From Lacimicrobium alkaliphilum (GTDB taxonomy: Bacteria > Pseudomonadota > Gammaproteobacteria > Enterobacterales > Alteromonadaceae), in assembly GCF_002591895.1 (NCBI RefSeq), contig NZ_NISX01000024.1, forward strand, positions 1-56,424: DNA of 56,424 nt. The letters are read 5' to 3'. How positions within the stretch are numbered: the stretch's first letter is position 1; each line of letters begins with the position of its first letter. Below the pieces are notes generated by a model. The model saw nothing but the letters and a program-made list of their open reading frames with translations. It was not told the DNA's origin and searched no databases. Position numbers and translations under genes: made by a program. Shown piece by piece: positions 29,368 through 38,482 of this stretch.

Positions 29368-29547
29368 TATTTATTCTTCTTAATAGTAAGTGGAGCAACA
29401 ACTATAGTCGCCGCTAACTTTGGCATTAGACCATTAACGACTAAGTGTAGACGAATCTAGTCCGAGGCAAAGTTTAAAACTCGCTATTGGCTGTTCACTC
29501 TGAGCGGTATAGGATCAGCTATTATCCAATTACGCTAAGGTAATCTC

Positions 29548-29829
29548 GTGTCCAGACGCGCAGCTGCATTACACATTTTGGTCAAGACCCAAAAACAATG
29601 TCAGGAACTCAGAACACAGCTGGAGCAGGGAGCCAACTTTCAGCAACTGGCCCGCAAGCACTCAATATGCCCATCTGCAAAACGAGGAGGAGAATTAGGT
29701 GAGTTTAAACAAGGTGTAATGGCGCCAGCCTTTGACAAAGCGGTATTCAAAGGCCCCGAGTTACAGGTTCAGGGCCCGGTCAAAACCCGTTTTGGTTATC
29801 ACCTGATTAAAGTCTTGTATAAACGATAA
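29548..29829 (+). CDS. ppiC: Parvulin-type peptidyl-prolyl isomerase (PpiC-like)
   Basis: 93-residue stand-alone parvulin with no signal peptide, thus cytosolic. GTG start with AAGGTAA upstream. Domain motifs: [70 protein letters not shown]. These match E. coli PpiC (93 residues). A weak terminator (AACGCTATGGCGTTTTATT, 29887-29905) follows. Confidence 0.93.
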   Translation: MSRRAAALHILVKTQKQCQELRTQLEQGANFQQLARKHSICPSAKRGGELGEFKQGVMAPAFDKAVFKGPELQVQGPVKTRFGYHLIKVLYKR

Positions 29830-30007
29830 GGCCTTGAATCTTTATCCGCAAACACAAACGCCTTACCTGAGATACTGTTTTGGCTAAACGCTATGGCGTT
29901 TTATTCTGGCGGGCAGAACAGGAATTGAAATGTTCATGCCCGACAAAGTTGCAAGCAGTTACCCGGTCGGGATTGAGTCTATCCCTGCATCCGGGTTGAT
30001 TTTATGC

Positions 30008-30253
30008 TCAATACTCCCACCAGCCTTGCTGCCACCATGCCAGAAACTCAGTGAAATCAATATGGCCGTCGGCATTTTCATCGATCAAATCGAATGCTTC
30101 CTGTACGGATTTGACTTTGGTTTTAGGTGAAAGCACGGTTAACAACTCGATAAACTCACCGAGATCGATCATGCCGTTATTGTCGCTGTCGAAAAAATCG
30201 AATTCTTTACGAATCTCGGCAACCTGACTTTCTGTTAATGCCTTGTCTGACAT
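30008..30253 (-). CDS. EF-hand calcium-binding small protein
   Basis: 81 residues from ATG 30253 (a start at 30271 adds six). Two canonical EF-hand loops: DSDNNGMIDLGE (near residues 22-33) and DENADGHIDFTE (near 58-69), each with Asp/Asn at positions 1, 3, 5 and Glu at 12. The C-terminus WWQQGWWEY is very aromatic. No signal peptide, so probably a cytosolic calcium sensor. Located between ppiC (opposite strand) and trhO; its partner is unknown. Confidence 0.87.
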   Translation of the reverse strand: MSDKALTESQVAEIRKEFDFFDSDNNGMIDLGEFIELLTVLSPKTKVKSVQEAFDLIDENADGHIDFTEFLAWWQQGWWEY

Positions 30254-30316
30254 GTTCTTCTCCGGAGACACAATGGCACCAGTCTACTGGATTTTGACTG
30301 ACGCCAACAAGCCTTA

Positions 30317-31330
30317 TCAGCCTGTTTGCTTTGTTTTTGAGCTTTTCGCTTTTGCCGCCAGTGCGCGGGCGCGTTTTTCTTCAGCCTTCTGACGCCGACG
30401 CATTTCCATGGCTTCTCTGGCTTGGGAGCCAACATGTTCTTCGTTGCGCTGGCGGGCCAGGTTTACCTGCTTCTCACGTTCGCGGAAACGGGCTATCTGT
30501 TCTTCACTGTGAGTGCCATAACAGCGGGGGCAACTTACACCACGCTCATAGTGTTCACTTTGCTTATCTTGTTCGGTGATCGGCAGACGACAGGCATAGC
30601 ACTGATCATAACCACTACGCTCCAGATCGTGATTCACTGCCACGCGGTTATCAAATACGAAGCAATCTCCTTGCCAAAGGCTGTTCTCTTTTGGCATCTC
30701 TTCGAGGTATTTAAGAATACCGCCCTCCAGGTGATACACCTCATCAAAGCCCTGCTCTTTTAAATAGGCAGTGGATTTTTCACAGCGGATACCACCGGTA
30801 CAGAACATCGCCACTTTCTTGTGTTTGCTGCGATCGAGCTGTTCTTTTACGTACTGTGGAAACTCCCGAAATGAATCTGTTTTCGGATTGACCGCGTTTT
30901 TAAACGTACCGATTTCAATCTCATAGTCATTCCGGGTATCAATCAGCAAGACTTCAGGATCGCTGATAAGATCATTCCATTCATCTGGCTGAACGTAGGT
31001 TCCTACAGTCTGACGGGGATCGATACCTTCAACGCCCATAGTCACAATTTCTTTCTTCAGTTTGACCTTAGTGCGGTGAAAAGGCTGTTCGGCGTCGATA
31101 GATTCTTTATAGGAAATAGGGTTAAGACGGGCATCCTGATTCAGCCAGGCCAGCAGAGTATCAATCGCTGCACGATTGCCGGAGACCGTACCATTGATAC
31201 CCTCATTGGCCAGTAACAAGGTACCTTTAATACCCTGCTCTTCCATTAACTGATACAGGGGCTTACGAATGGATTGGTAATCATCCAGGGTGGCGAACTT
31301 ATACAGCGCGCAAACAATCACTTCAGACAT
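30317..31330 (-). CDS. trhO: tRNA uridine-34 hydroxylase TrhO (YceA, rhodanese family)
   Basis: 337 residues (E. coli 350). Oxygen-dependent hydroxylation of U34 gives ho5U, the precursor of cmo5U/mcmo5U. N-terminal acylphosphatase-like domain followed by a rhodanese domain with active-site loop [15 protein letters not shown] zinc-like cluster [16 protein letters not shown] and a long basic C-terminal tail ([20 protein letters not shown]) follow. It shares its pathway with cmoM at the other end of the window. Confidence 0.95.
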   Translation of the reverse strand: MSEVIVCALYKFATLDDYQSIRKPLYQLMEEQGIKGTLLLANEGINGTVSGNRAAIDTLLAWLNQDARLNPISYKESIDAEQPFHRTKVKLKKEIVTMGVEGIDPRQTVGTYVQPDEWNDLISDPEVLLIDTRNDYEIEIGTFKNAVNPKTDSFREFPQYVKEQLDRSKHKKVAMFCTGGIRCEKSTAYLKEQGFDEVYHLEGGILKYLEEMPKENSLWQGDCFVFDNRVAVNHDLERSGYDQCYACRLPITEQDKQSEHYERGVSCPRCYGTHSEEQIARFREREKQVNLARQRNEEHVGSQAREAMEMRRRQKAEEKRARALAAKAKSSKTKQTG

Positions 31331-31614
31331 CTTTTTTCCTTAAGCGAACCGGCGCGCATTTTATAACAACAGGTCGTAATTTTAAATCGGGGATTTTTTA
31401 ATCCGCAGCATTGGGGTTTAACACCGATGCCCGGTTGCGTAATAATGATAAACGGGGTTGTACAAAACTATCTTGATGCCCTATTTCGTACCAATAATGG
31501 CTGAAGTGGATAGCTTCCCGGTAAACCGGGCAACCAGATTGGCGGCGACACTGAGGTGTTGCAAATTGGCCTGGGTTTCTCTGAATGGCAAATAACACAA
31601 CAGGAGCCAACAGC

Positions 31615-33906
31615 TTGACAGAAAAGAGCAGTAGCTTACAGAGCGACCGTCTGAGCACCCATGCGAATCCACAGCGCCATCTTTTTGGTACTTTCGGCGG
31701 TGTGTTTACGCCAAGTATCCTGACCATAGTCGGTATTATTCTGTTTCTGCGCACCGGTTATATTGTCGGTGAAGTAGGATTAGCTCAAACCCTTATTATC
31801 ATGACGTCTGCATTTGTCATCTGCCTGCTGACCGGGCTGTCGCTGGCGGTTATCGCTACCGATACACGGGTTAAGGAAGGTGGGTTCTATTACGTCATCT
31901 CCCGCAGCCTGGGACCGCCTTTCGGAGGTGCTCTGGGTTTGACTCTGTTTCTCTCCATTTCAATATCGGTGGCGTTTTATGTCATGGGACTGGTGGAAGT
32001 TCTGAATAATCTGCTTTCGTTACCTGACTGGCTCAGCCCAAGGTTACTGGCATCGGGTGTCATCCTGACACTGTTTGTATTTGCCTGGCTGGGAGCCGAC
32101 TGGACCACTAAATTACAATATCTGATTATGGGCCTGGTCGCCTTTGGCTTACTTTCATTTTTTATTGGTGGCAGTAACGCATTCTCTGAGCAAACGCTGG
32201 CTGAAAACTGGACAAAAAGTGGAGATACAGGCCAGTTCTGGTTAGCTTTTGCGTTATTTTTCCCGGCGATTACCGGTTTCACTCAGGGCCTGAACATGTC
32301 CGGCGACCTGAAAGTGCCCCATAAGGCTATTCCTTTGGGTACCTTTACTGCTATCGGTTTGTCGGTGCTGCTTTATCTGATGGTAGCACTGGTGCTGGCA
32401 GGTGCTGTCAGCACATCCCGGTTATCTGAGAACTATTACATTATGGCCGACGTATCAGTCTGGCCGTCATTGGTGGCGGCCGCTGTCATCGCCGCGACCT
32501 TATCGTCAGGAATGGCGTCCATGCTGGGGGCGCCAAGAGTATTGCAGGCAATGGGAGATGACAGACTGATCCCATTTCTGGCACCCTTTGCCAAAGGTGA
32601 AGGAAAAGACAACAATCCCCGACGTGCCGTTTTTGTGTCAGCTATTATTGCCCTGGCCTGTGTCATTATTGGCGATCTGAATCTGCTGGCGCCGATAATC
32701 AGTATGTTTTTTCTGGCTGCTTACGCCTTGCTTAACTATGCCACATTCTTCGCTCTGAACTCGGAAAACCCGTTTTTCAGACCTCGCTTCAGATGGTCTC
32801 ACAAAACGGTCAGTTTACTCGGCGGCATCGGCTGCGTGGCAGCAATGCTGGCCATCAACTTTGTAGCATCCATGATTGCCCTGGCAGTATTGTTTGGCCT
32901 GCATCAATATCTGGCACGCAGCCATCAGCATCTCCATTTTACTGACCATCAGCGAGGAGCAATGTTTAAACGCATCCGCGAATTGCTGTTTGAAATGAAC
33001 AGGCTTGAACCTCATCCCGGGGACTGGCGCCCTCATATGCTGGTCTTTTCCAAGAATCCTGACCACCATACTCAGTTATTGAAGTTTTCCGCCATACTGG
33101 AGGGCCAAAGCGGGCTCACGACTCTGACACGTATCATTAATACTGATGATGCTAATGAGCCAGACAGACAGAAAGTGCTCGACCAATACCATAAAGCGAT
33201 TGACGATGCGGGGATCCGGGCATTCAGTCTTGTTACCCAGGCATCAGACTTTCGCAGTGGCTTACGTCATATATTGCATGCCTATGGTATCGGACCGATC
33301 CGGGCCAATACCGCAGTAATTCACTGGACATCGGAGTCAGTAAACCCGAACTTTGACAACCGCCCCAAAGATTATGCAGCCAGTTGCCAGGAAGTCATTG
33401 AAGCTAATATGAATCTGGTGGCACTGGCTTCGTATCAGAGCCAGTTATTTGAGCCGGAGGAACCATCCAGTGCCAGACAGATTGATATCTGGTGGCGCGG
33501 CGGTCCAACCGCAAGACTAATGCTGATGTTTGCTTATCTTTGTACCCGTTCCAATGGATGGCAGCACACCAGGCTACGCATACTGACCGAAGCTGAAAAG
33601 TACTCGCGAGAACAAGTACAGGATATCTTTTCCACCTATCTGGATCAGGTTCGTATTGAAGCCGAGGTAGAAGCTCTGGATAACGTAAACCTGGATATCA
33701 TTAAAGAATACTCGGGTGAGTCAGATCTGGTGTTTTTTCCCATTAAGGTCAGTGAATGTGACATAGTCGATGACTTTGATGTGGGTGTTCAAAACCTGGT
33801 CAGTAAACTGAATAATCTGGCATTGATGCAGGCCTGCGAATCGATGCAGTTAGACCCGGATCCTGACAACGGCAACAATGGCGGGAAAGATGGAGAAAGA
33901 GGCTAA
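31615..33906 (+). CDS. SLC12-like (cation-chloride cotransporter/APC superfamily) permease
   Basis: Large permease of about 763 residues with around 12 membrane helices in the first ~440 residues (TFGGVFTPSILTIVGIILFLRTGYIVGE; EGGFYYVISRSLGPPFGGALG), typical of SLC12/KCC-like members of the APC superfamily. A ~320-residue cytosolic C-terminal region follows, as in eukaryotic cation-chloride cotransporters. TTG 31615 is preferred because AGGAG (31602-31606) stands eight bases before it; an ATG at 31585 in frame has no such site. Substrate (amino acid, or K+/Cl-) cannot be told from sequence. Confidence 0.87.
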   Translation: MTEKSSSLQSDRLSTHANPQRHLFGTFGGVFTPSILTIVGIILFLRTGYIVGEVGLAQTLIIMTSAFVICLLTGLSLAVIATDTRVKEGGFYYVISRSLGPPFGGALGLTLFLSISISVAFYVMGLVEVLNNLLSLPDWLSPRLLASGVILTLFVFAWLGADWTTKLQYLIMGLVAFGLLSFFIGGSNAFSEQTLAENWTKSGDTGQFWLAFALFFPAITGFTQGLNMSGDLKVPHKAIPLGTFTAIGLSVLLYLMVALVLAGAVSTSRLSENYYIMADVSVWPSLVAAAVIAATLSSGMASMLGAPRVLQAMGDDRLIPFLAPFAKGEGKDNNPRRAVFVSAIIALACVIIGDLNLLAPIISMFFLAAYALLNYATFFALNSENPFFRPRFRWSHKTVSLLGGIGCVAAMLAINFVASMIALAVLFGLHQYLARSHQHLHFTDHQRGAMFKRIRELLFEMNRLEPHPGDWRPHMLVFSKNPDHHTQLLKFSAILEGQSGLTTLTRIINTDDANEPDRQKVLDQYHKAIDDAGIRAFSLVTQASDFRSGLRHILHAYGIGPIRANTAVIHWTSESVNPNFDNRPKDYAASCQEVIEANMNLVALASYQSQLFEPEEPSSARQIDIWWRGGPTARLMLMFAYLCTRSNGWQHTRLRILTEAEKYSREQVQDIFSTYLDQVRIEAEVEALDNVNLDIIKEYSGESDLVFFPIKVSECDIVDDFDVGVQNLVSKLNNLALMQACESMQLDPDPDNGNNGGKDGERG

Positions 33907-33936
33907 ACGACGTATTAATGGTTCGCTAAGCTGGTA

Positions 33937-34308
33937 TTAGCTCTGAAGCCAGATTCTCAATCCTCTGACTGTGAAAACCACAATGGCCACGGTTAAAACC
34001 AGGCCGGTAAGGGCAAAGAGTAAGTAGACGAGCCTTTTCAATTTGACTGAAATCTTCCTCAAAAATCTTTCATCAGAAGCTGGTCTGTCAGGAACATCAG
34101 GAAAAGCAACGAGAAACCAATACAGTACCCCGGACCACAGCAGAGAAATGCCTACGGGGATCAAATACTGATCCAGCGCCCAGAAGCATTTTTGGCAGAC
34201 AAGACTATACAAAAACACCGCCAGTGAAATCGCCCCAATGATTAAAGCTAAGGGCTTTAACCACTGAAACTTATTTGAAAAAACCTTTAGCCTGTCTATC
34301 ATCATCAT
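33937..34308 (-). CDS. Hypothetical membrane protein, three helices
   Basis: 123 residues with three hydrophobic segments (PLALIIGAISLAVFLYSLVC; YLIPVGISLLWSGVLYWFLVAF; LVYLLFALTGLVLTVAIVVF). Family not recognised. Its first 38 bases overlap the 3' end of a 41-codon reading frame (34271-34396), suggesting translational coupling. Convergent with the SLC12-like gene, ending 30 bases from it. Confidence 0.6.
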   Translation of the reverse strand: MMMIDRLKVFSNKFQWLKPLALIIGAISLAVFLYSLVCQKCFWALDQYLIPVGISLLWSGVLYWFLVAFPDVPDRPASDERFLRKISVKLKRLVYLLFALTGLVLTVAIVVFTVRGLRIWLQS

Positions 34309-34396
34309 TGTCTTTGACCCAGCGATAAAGGGGGATTGCGGCTACCAGTGGAATGGCGCTAAGAATAACTGACTTACCAAAATCCATTTGCTGCAT
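34271..34396 (-). CDS. Small protein (41 residues) overlapping the next gene, candidate
   Basis: Minus-strand frame MQQMDFGKSVILSAIPLVAA-IPLYRWVKDNDDDRQAKGFFK. AAGGGG about eight to ten bases upstream of the ATG is a usable ribosome-binding site. A short apolar helix is followed by a charged tail. Its last 38 bases overlap the start of the three-helix membrane protein. Not recognised. Confidence 0.45.
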   Translation of the reverse strand: MQQMDFGKSVILSAIPLVAAIPLYRWVKDNDDDRQAKGFFK

Positions 34397-34452
34397 TTTT
34401 GATCACCCCTTGATCCCAATTCCGACCTCCCCCAATCCCTGGCGTACGACAT

Positions 34453-34481
34453 AAAAAAAGCAACCCTAAGGTTGCTTTTTT
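34453..34481 (-). terminator. Rho-independent terminator of the cold-shock gene
   Basis: Minus-strand AAAAAAGCAACC-TTAG-GGTTGCTTTTTTT, 44 bases after the csp stop. Confidence 0.9.
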
Positions 34482-34524
34482 GTATCTGCTTAACTCACAC
34501 CGGAGTAACCGGGCAGTTTTTTAA

Positions 34525-34734
34525 TCAGATACCCTGAATATTTTCAGCCTGGGGACCTTTTTGGCCCTGACCAATAGTGAACTGCACTTGTTGGCCTTCT
34601 TTAAGGGTTTTGAAACCATCACCAACAATTGAACGGAAATGTGCAAACACATCTGGGCCGCCTTGCTGCTCAATAAAACCAAAACCTTTATCTTCGTTGA
34701 ACCACTTAACGGTTCCTGTAGTTGCATTAGACAT
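34525..34734 (-). CDS. Cold-shock protein (CspA family)
   Basis: 69-residue single cold-shock domain with both RNA-binding motifs: KGFGFIEQ (RNP1) and DVFAHF (RNP2). Binds single-stranded nucleic acid and melts mRNA structure. AGGA lies close upstream of the ATG. A strong promoter 150 bases upstream gives a long leader, as for cold-inducible csp genes, so cold regulation is plausible; the paralogue letter cannot be assigned. Confidence 0.95.
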   Translation of the reverse strand: MSNATTGTVKWFNEDKGFGFIEQQGGPDVFAHFRSIVGDGFKTLKEGQQVQFTIGQGQKGPQAENIQGI

Positions 34735-34878
34735 AATATTATCCTGAAATTTATATAGTAAGGCCTTTAACAGCCATGAATAGCGTAAAAATAGAGACTG
34801 GAATTTAAGATCTGCAGGACGAGTATTACGAATAAGACAACGAAATGTAGGGTATAAATATAAGACTTCTTTCTAGCT
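34735..34878 (-). promoter_or_regulatory. Long 5' leader of the cold-shock gene
   Basis: About 144 untranslated bases between the predicted transcription start and the ATG, close to the 159-base cspA leader of E. coli, which acts as a thermosensor. No cspA-type cold box was recognised. The remainder of the gap (34914-35043) shows only a palindrome AGTGATTTATTTTCACT at 34921-34937. Confidence 0.45.
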
Positions 34879-34884
34879 GCGGGC

Positions 34885-34913
34885 ACTATACGCAGAATAA
34901 TAGCGCCTGTCTA
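34885..34913 (-). promoter_or_regulatory. Sigma70 promoter of the cold-shock gene
   Basis: Minus-strand TAGACA (34913-34908), a 17-base spacer, TATAGT (34890-34885). Both hexamers match consensus in five of six positions; one of the best promoters in the window. Confidence 0.65.
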
Positions 34914-35043
34914 TTTATTCAGTGATTTATTTTCACTACAAAGCAGTCTTTGCCCAAAAGACCATACAAAAACAAAACCAGTACGTCCTGTTAGCAGAAA
35001 GACAAGCGTCAGTCGGAGAAACGTGCTAGAGAAGATTTTCAAC

Positions 35044-35349
35044 CTATCTATCATCACTCACACAATTCTCAGCAGGCGGGGCAACAGCCCGCCGTATTTT
35101 ATCCAACACCTGATTGTCCGGCATACTCTGGTCAATACCAAAGCCGGTTAACAGCGTAACCACATCAAGCAGCGCCGTTGCCGGATTGCCGCTATACGCC
35201 GCAATCAAATCATCTGTGCTGATCTGAGTCTTGTGCATAATCAGCTCGACAATCTCCCTCGTCCGCTGTGGGTATTTTTGATCGTCGATAGATTCCAGTG
35301 CTTCAAACAGCTCTGTGGTGGTATAGGCTGAAAAGTCCGGTTGTGACAT
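35044..35349 (-). CDS. Hypothetical protein, 101 residues
   Basis: Soluble, helical, acidic protein (TTTELFEALESIDDQKYPQRTREIVELIMHK ... ATALLDVVTLLTGFGIDQ). No recognised family or motif. It lies 30 bases after a small membrane protein gene on the same strand and after the HD-domain gene, so the three probably form one transcript. Confidence 0.6.
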   Translation of the reverse strand: MSQPDFSAYTTTELFEALESIDDQKYPQRTREIVELIMHKTQISTDDLIAAYSGNPATALLDVVTLLTGFGIDQSMPDNQVLDKIRRAVAPPAENCVSDDR

Positions 35350-35379
35350 CGTTTAAAGTTTGTTGTTCACAGGCTTATT

Positions 35380-35616
35380 TCAGAACAGGCGTTTCCCTGT
35401 CACGGCAATATACACAGCAACCAGGCCAATCACCGAATAAACCAGTTCAAATGCGCTAATACCTGCCACACCGGTGTTTAACGCAGTCACGACAAGCATA
35501 TAGCCCAGCGCTAATGAAGGCAGGCTGGCAAGACCAATTAAGATACGAACTCTGGCCGAAAGCCGCTTTTTGGGTTGTTCTGTCACAATATGATTGTCAT
35601 TTTGTTTATTAATCAC
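35380..35616 (-). CDS. Hypothetical two-helix membrane protein, 78 residues
   Basis: Polar N-terminus followed by two apolar helices (ILIGLASLPSLALGYMLVVTA and AFELVYSVIGLVAVYIAVTG) and a basic end KRLF. Family not recognised. Located 36 bases after the HD-domain gene on the same strand. Confidence 0.6.
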   Translation of the reverse strand: MINKQNDNHIVTEQPKKRLSARVRILIGLASLPSLALGYMLVVTALNTGVAGISAFELVYSVIGLVAVYIAVTGKRLF

Positions 35617-35652
35617 TCTGCCCTCTTACCAGTTTGTTCTGCCACGCAGCGC

Positions 35653-36246
35653 TTATCCGCTTAATAACCAGCCTTTTTCTACCGCCAGATCAATTTGCTC
35701 AAGCGCATAACCCCATAATTCTGGCGCTAATCCTTCAAGGTATTTATTACGCTCAACCACCTGTGATCTTTTCACACTATGCCTTGCCCAGCTACCGCCT
35801 TCATTCTGCATATTCTGAAGTAGTGGTAATATTCTATCCATCGCTTTGGCAAATCGTGCATCGGCGGTGTTTGCAGCCTCAAACTCAAGCCATAGTTCTT
35901 TTACATGCCTGCACTGCGTATCGGGTAGCAGACCAAAGATACGGTTTGCCGCCTGAAATTCTTTATCTTGCTGACCATCCAGTTCATGTTCAGACGCAAA
36001 AGCAAAGGTATCGCCCGCGTCAATCTCTACGATGTCATGAATAAGTAACATATTAACCACACGTGCCACATCAACCGGCTCCTGAGCATAGTGGCAAAGG
36101 GTTTGTGCCAGCATAGCCACATGCCAGCTATGCTCGGCACTGTTTTCCTGCCTGTTACCATCCGGTTTCACCAGAGCCTGTCGATAAACTCTTTTAAGGT
36201 TGTCCAGCTCTAAAATAAAATCCAGTTGCTGTTCCAGTTCTTTCAT
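35653..36246 (-). CDS. HD-domain phosphohydrolase (HDDC2/YfbR-like)
   Basis: 197 residues with metal-binding residues of the HD fold: NSAEHSWHVAM (first His), LLIHDIVEIDAGD (HD pair plus EID), and late Asp in KAMDRILPLLQN. This arrangement fits the HD_3/HDDC2 group, whose members dephosphorylate nucleoside 5'-monophosphates. The substrate is inferred by family only. Confidence 0.87.
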   Translation of the reverse strand: MKELEQQLDFILELDNLKRVYRQALVKPDGNRQENSAEHSWHVAMLAQTLCHYAQEPVDVARVVNMLLIHDIVEIDAGDTFAFASEHELDGQQDKEFQAANRIFGLLPDTQCRHVKELWLEFEAANTADARFAKAMDRILPLLQNMQNEGGSWARHSVKRSQVVERNKYLEGLAPELWGYALEQIDLAVEKGWLLSG

Positions 36247-36321
36247 TACTTCTCCGTATTGAACATGGCTACAATGCCGTATCTGCAGACTGCGTAACTC
36301 TCAGCTGAATGTGAAGGCTAT

Positions 36322-36501
36322 TCAGGCAAGGTTTGTCAGAAAATCAGCAAAATCTCTGGCCTGTGATGCAGTACTGAAGGATGTTTCTGAGGCACCCGTT
36401 GAATCCTGATACCTGACAGAGTTTTCATTCACACTGATATCACTCACTGGTGGCGAAACAGTAATTAGCTGGCCGTCTATTTCTATTTCTTCAATGCCCA
36501 T
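36322..36501 (-). CDS. Small hypothetical protein, 59 residues
   Basis: Starting at ATG 36501 the product is MGIEEIEIDGQLITVSPPVS ... ASQARDFADFLTNLA, acidic and soluble. AAGGAGG directly precedes this ATG with a six-base spacer, so the longer frame from 36576 is not used. Family not recognised. The 36502-36819 gap up to tatD shows nothing clear. Confidence 0.6.
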   Translation of the reverse strand: MGIEEIEIDGQLITVSPPVSDISVNENSVRYQDSTGASETSFSTASQARDFADFLTNLA

Positions 36502-36819
36502 TCTTACCTCCTTTCTTAACGTGTAACATCGAGTACAGCGTTGCCAAAGCATCCGTGAGAACCCGCGCCGCTGCACAGCATTATCTAATTAAACATAGAA
36601 TGGCAAACCCGGCAGGGCAAAAACCACAAGTATCAGGCAAAGCTTACCCCTCAGCGACGCGTTTATGGAGTGATTTACCTTATTGAAAGCGAATTCTGGC
36701 AGACTAAGCTTTGAAACTCACACAATAAGCAAGGGAGACAGGCTGTAGACTCCGACAGCAGTCCTACTTCGCGACACCAGTGCACAGGTGCAATTGCTAT
36801 ATTAATGTTCCTGTGCAGG

Positions 36820-37593
36820 TTATTCTTTTGTCACCAGATCAAACAACCGATAGAAATTATCAGTAGTGATTTTTGCCAGTTCTGCCACCGGCATTTCTTT
36901 CAGGTCGGCTATATACCGGGCTACATCGGTTACATAGGCCGGCTCATTCGGCTTACCACGGTGCGGCACAGGAGCCAGCCAGGGGGAATCAGTTTCAATC
37001 AGCAGGCGCTCTAATGGCAACTGCTTAACCACCTCTTTAAGCTCTTGTGCGGCTTTAAAGGTGACGATACCGGAGATGGAGATATAAAAGTCCATGGCCA
37101 TGGCCTGCTCGGCCATTTCCAGGCTTTCAGTAAAACAGTGTAATACCCCTTGGGTATGCGGCGCTTTGTATTGTTTTAGCAGGGCAATGGTATCTTCCCG
37201 GGCGTCGCGGGTGTGGATAATCAGCGGCTTGTTTAATTCATTTGCCACTTTTATATGGTCGATAAAAGACTGCTTTTGTACTTCCCTTGTATCGCTGCTG
37301 TAATAGTAATCAAGACCGGTTTCACCTATGGCCACCACTTCAGGGCGACTGGCTTTCTCCAGTAATTCTTCATAACTGCAGGCGTCTTCCTGGTGCAACG
37401 GGTGTACCCCGCAGGACACTGATACATCTCTGAAGTCTTTTACCGCCTCTTGCATGCTGTCATAGTCTTTGACCGATACACTGACACACAGAAAATGCTC
37501 AACACCGGCGGCTCTGGCCTGCTCCAGTGTCTGTGCCAGTTGCTCAGGGGTTTTATCCAGTCGATCAAGATGACAATGAGAATCTACAAACAC
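36820..37593 (-). CDS. TatD-family deoxyribonuclease/hydrolase (YcfH-like)
   Basis: 257-residue metal-dependent TIM-barrel hydrolase. Metal ligands: FVDSHCHLD (HxH), GETGLDYYY, PLIIHTRDA, VLHCFTES and IETDSPWLAP. It follows holB with a four-base gap, as ycfH follows holB in E. coli. The pilZ-type gene that sits between them in some Shewanella/Pseudomonas relatives is absent. Confidence 0.93.
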   Translation of the reverse strand: MFVDSHCHLDRLDKTPEQLAQTLEQARAAGVEHFLCVSVSVKDYDSMQEAVKDFRDVSVSCGVHPLHQEDACSYEELLEKASRPEVVAIGETGLDYYYSSDTREVQKQSFIDHIKVANELNKPLIIHTRDAREDTIALLKQYKAPHTQGVLHCFTESLEMAEQAMAMDFYISISGIVTFKAAQELKEVVKQLPLERLLIETDSPWLAPVPHRGKPNEPAYVTDVARYIADLKEMPVAELAKITTDNFYRLFDLVTKE

Positions 37594-37597
37594 AACT

Positions 37598-38482
37598 TCA
37601 GTTCCTCAATTCGGTTAAGGATTGCAATACACTGTTCAGTAACAGCGCCTTGTTCAGACCCGGTTTAGTAACCTGAGCCCTGGCTTGCGAGCACTGTGTA
37701 CAAAGGCCCCAGAGTTTATCATCCCGGGGCTGTTGTTTTAACCGTTGCAGCAGGTCAAACTGCAACCAGCCGAGCAGCCTGTCTGCCTGTTCCTGCCACT
37801 CACTGGCCAGTTCCAGAGCACTTTTTTTGCCACCAATCACTTCGCTAAGCTGCAGTTTAAAGCTGGCATAATCAGGGCCGTCACTGTCTTCCAGTAATGC
37901 CTTTAGCTGCAGGGGGGAGTCACTGTACATGGCCAGCAATTCCGGCTCTGCCTGAAGTTGCTGCTGTTCCAGCCAGCGATGTGTCTGCTGACTATCCGGT
38001 TTCGGTAGCCGGATTTTCTCACAGCGGCTGAGTATGGTAGCCAACAGGCGTTCGGGTTTATTGCTGGTAAGCAGTAAATAGGTACCCTGCCCTGGCTCTT
38101 CGAGTGTTTTCAGAAGGGCATTGGAGGCGGATTCGGTCATAGTGTGGGCCTGATAAATAATCAGCACCTTGGCTCCTGACAGTTGCGCCATACCACTGAG
38201 CTTCGCACCGGCCTGACGAATATCATCCACACCAATCTGTTTATCGCTCTGAATCTGATAAAAATCCGGGTGGGATGCGGCGTTAAAAAGACTGCAGGAC
38301 TGACACTGACCACAGCGCTGTGTCTGGGGATGCTGGCATAGCAGGTAACCGGCCAGTTCCTGCGCCAGTTCAGCCTTGCCCAGGCCCTGAGGGCCAAGCA
38401 GTAACAAGCCATGGTGTAAATGGCTGGAGCGAATTCGCTCACCCAGTTGCTCAAATACAGATTCAAACCAGGGGTATATCAT
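37598..38482 (-). CDS. holB: DNA polymerase III subunit delta'
   Basis: Clamp-loader subunit, 294 residues, somewhat shorter than E. coli (334). AAA+ domain with the modified P-loop [15 protein letters not shown], a four-Cys zinc module [41 protein letters not shown], and [21 protein letters not shown] (sensor 1/SRC motif). Overlaps tmk by four bases. Confidence 0.94.
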   Translation of the reverse strand: MIYPWFESVFEQLGERIRSSHLHHGLLLLGPQGLGKAELAQELAGYLLCQHPQTQRCGQCQSCSLFNAASHPDFYQIQSDKQIGVDDIRQAGAKLSGMAQLSGAKVLIIYQAHTMTESASNALLKTLEEPGQGTYLLLTSNKPERLLATILSRCEKIRLPKPDSQQTHRWLEQQQLQAEPELLAMYSDSPLQLKALLEDSDGPDYASFKLQLSEVIGGKKSALELASEWQEQADRLLGWLQFDLLQRLKQQPRDDKLWGLCTQCSQARAQVTKPGLNKALLLNSVLQSLTELRN

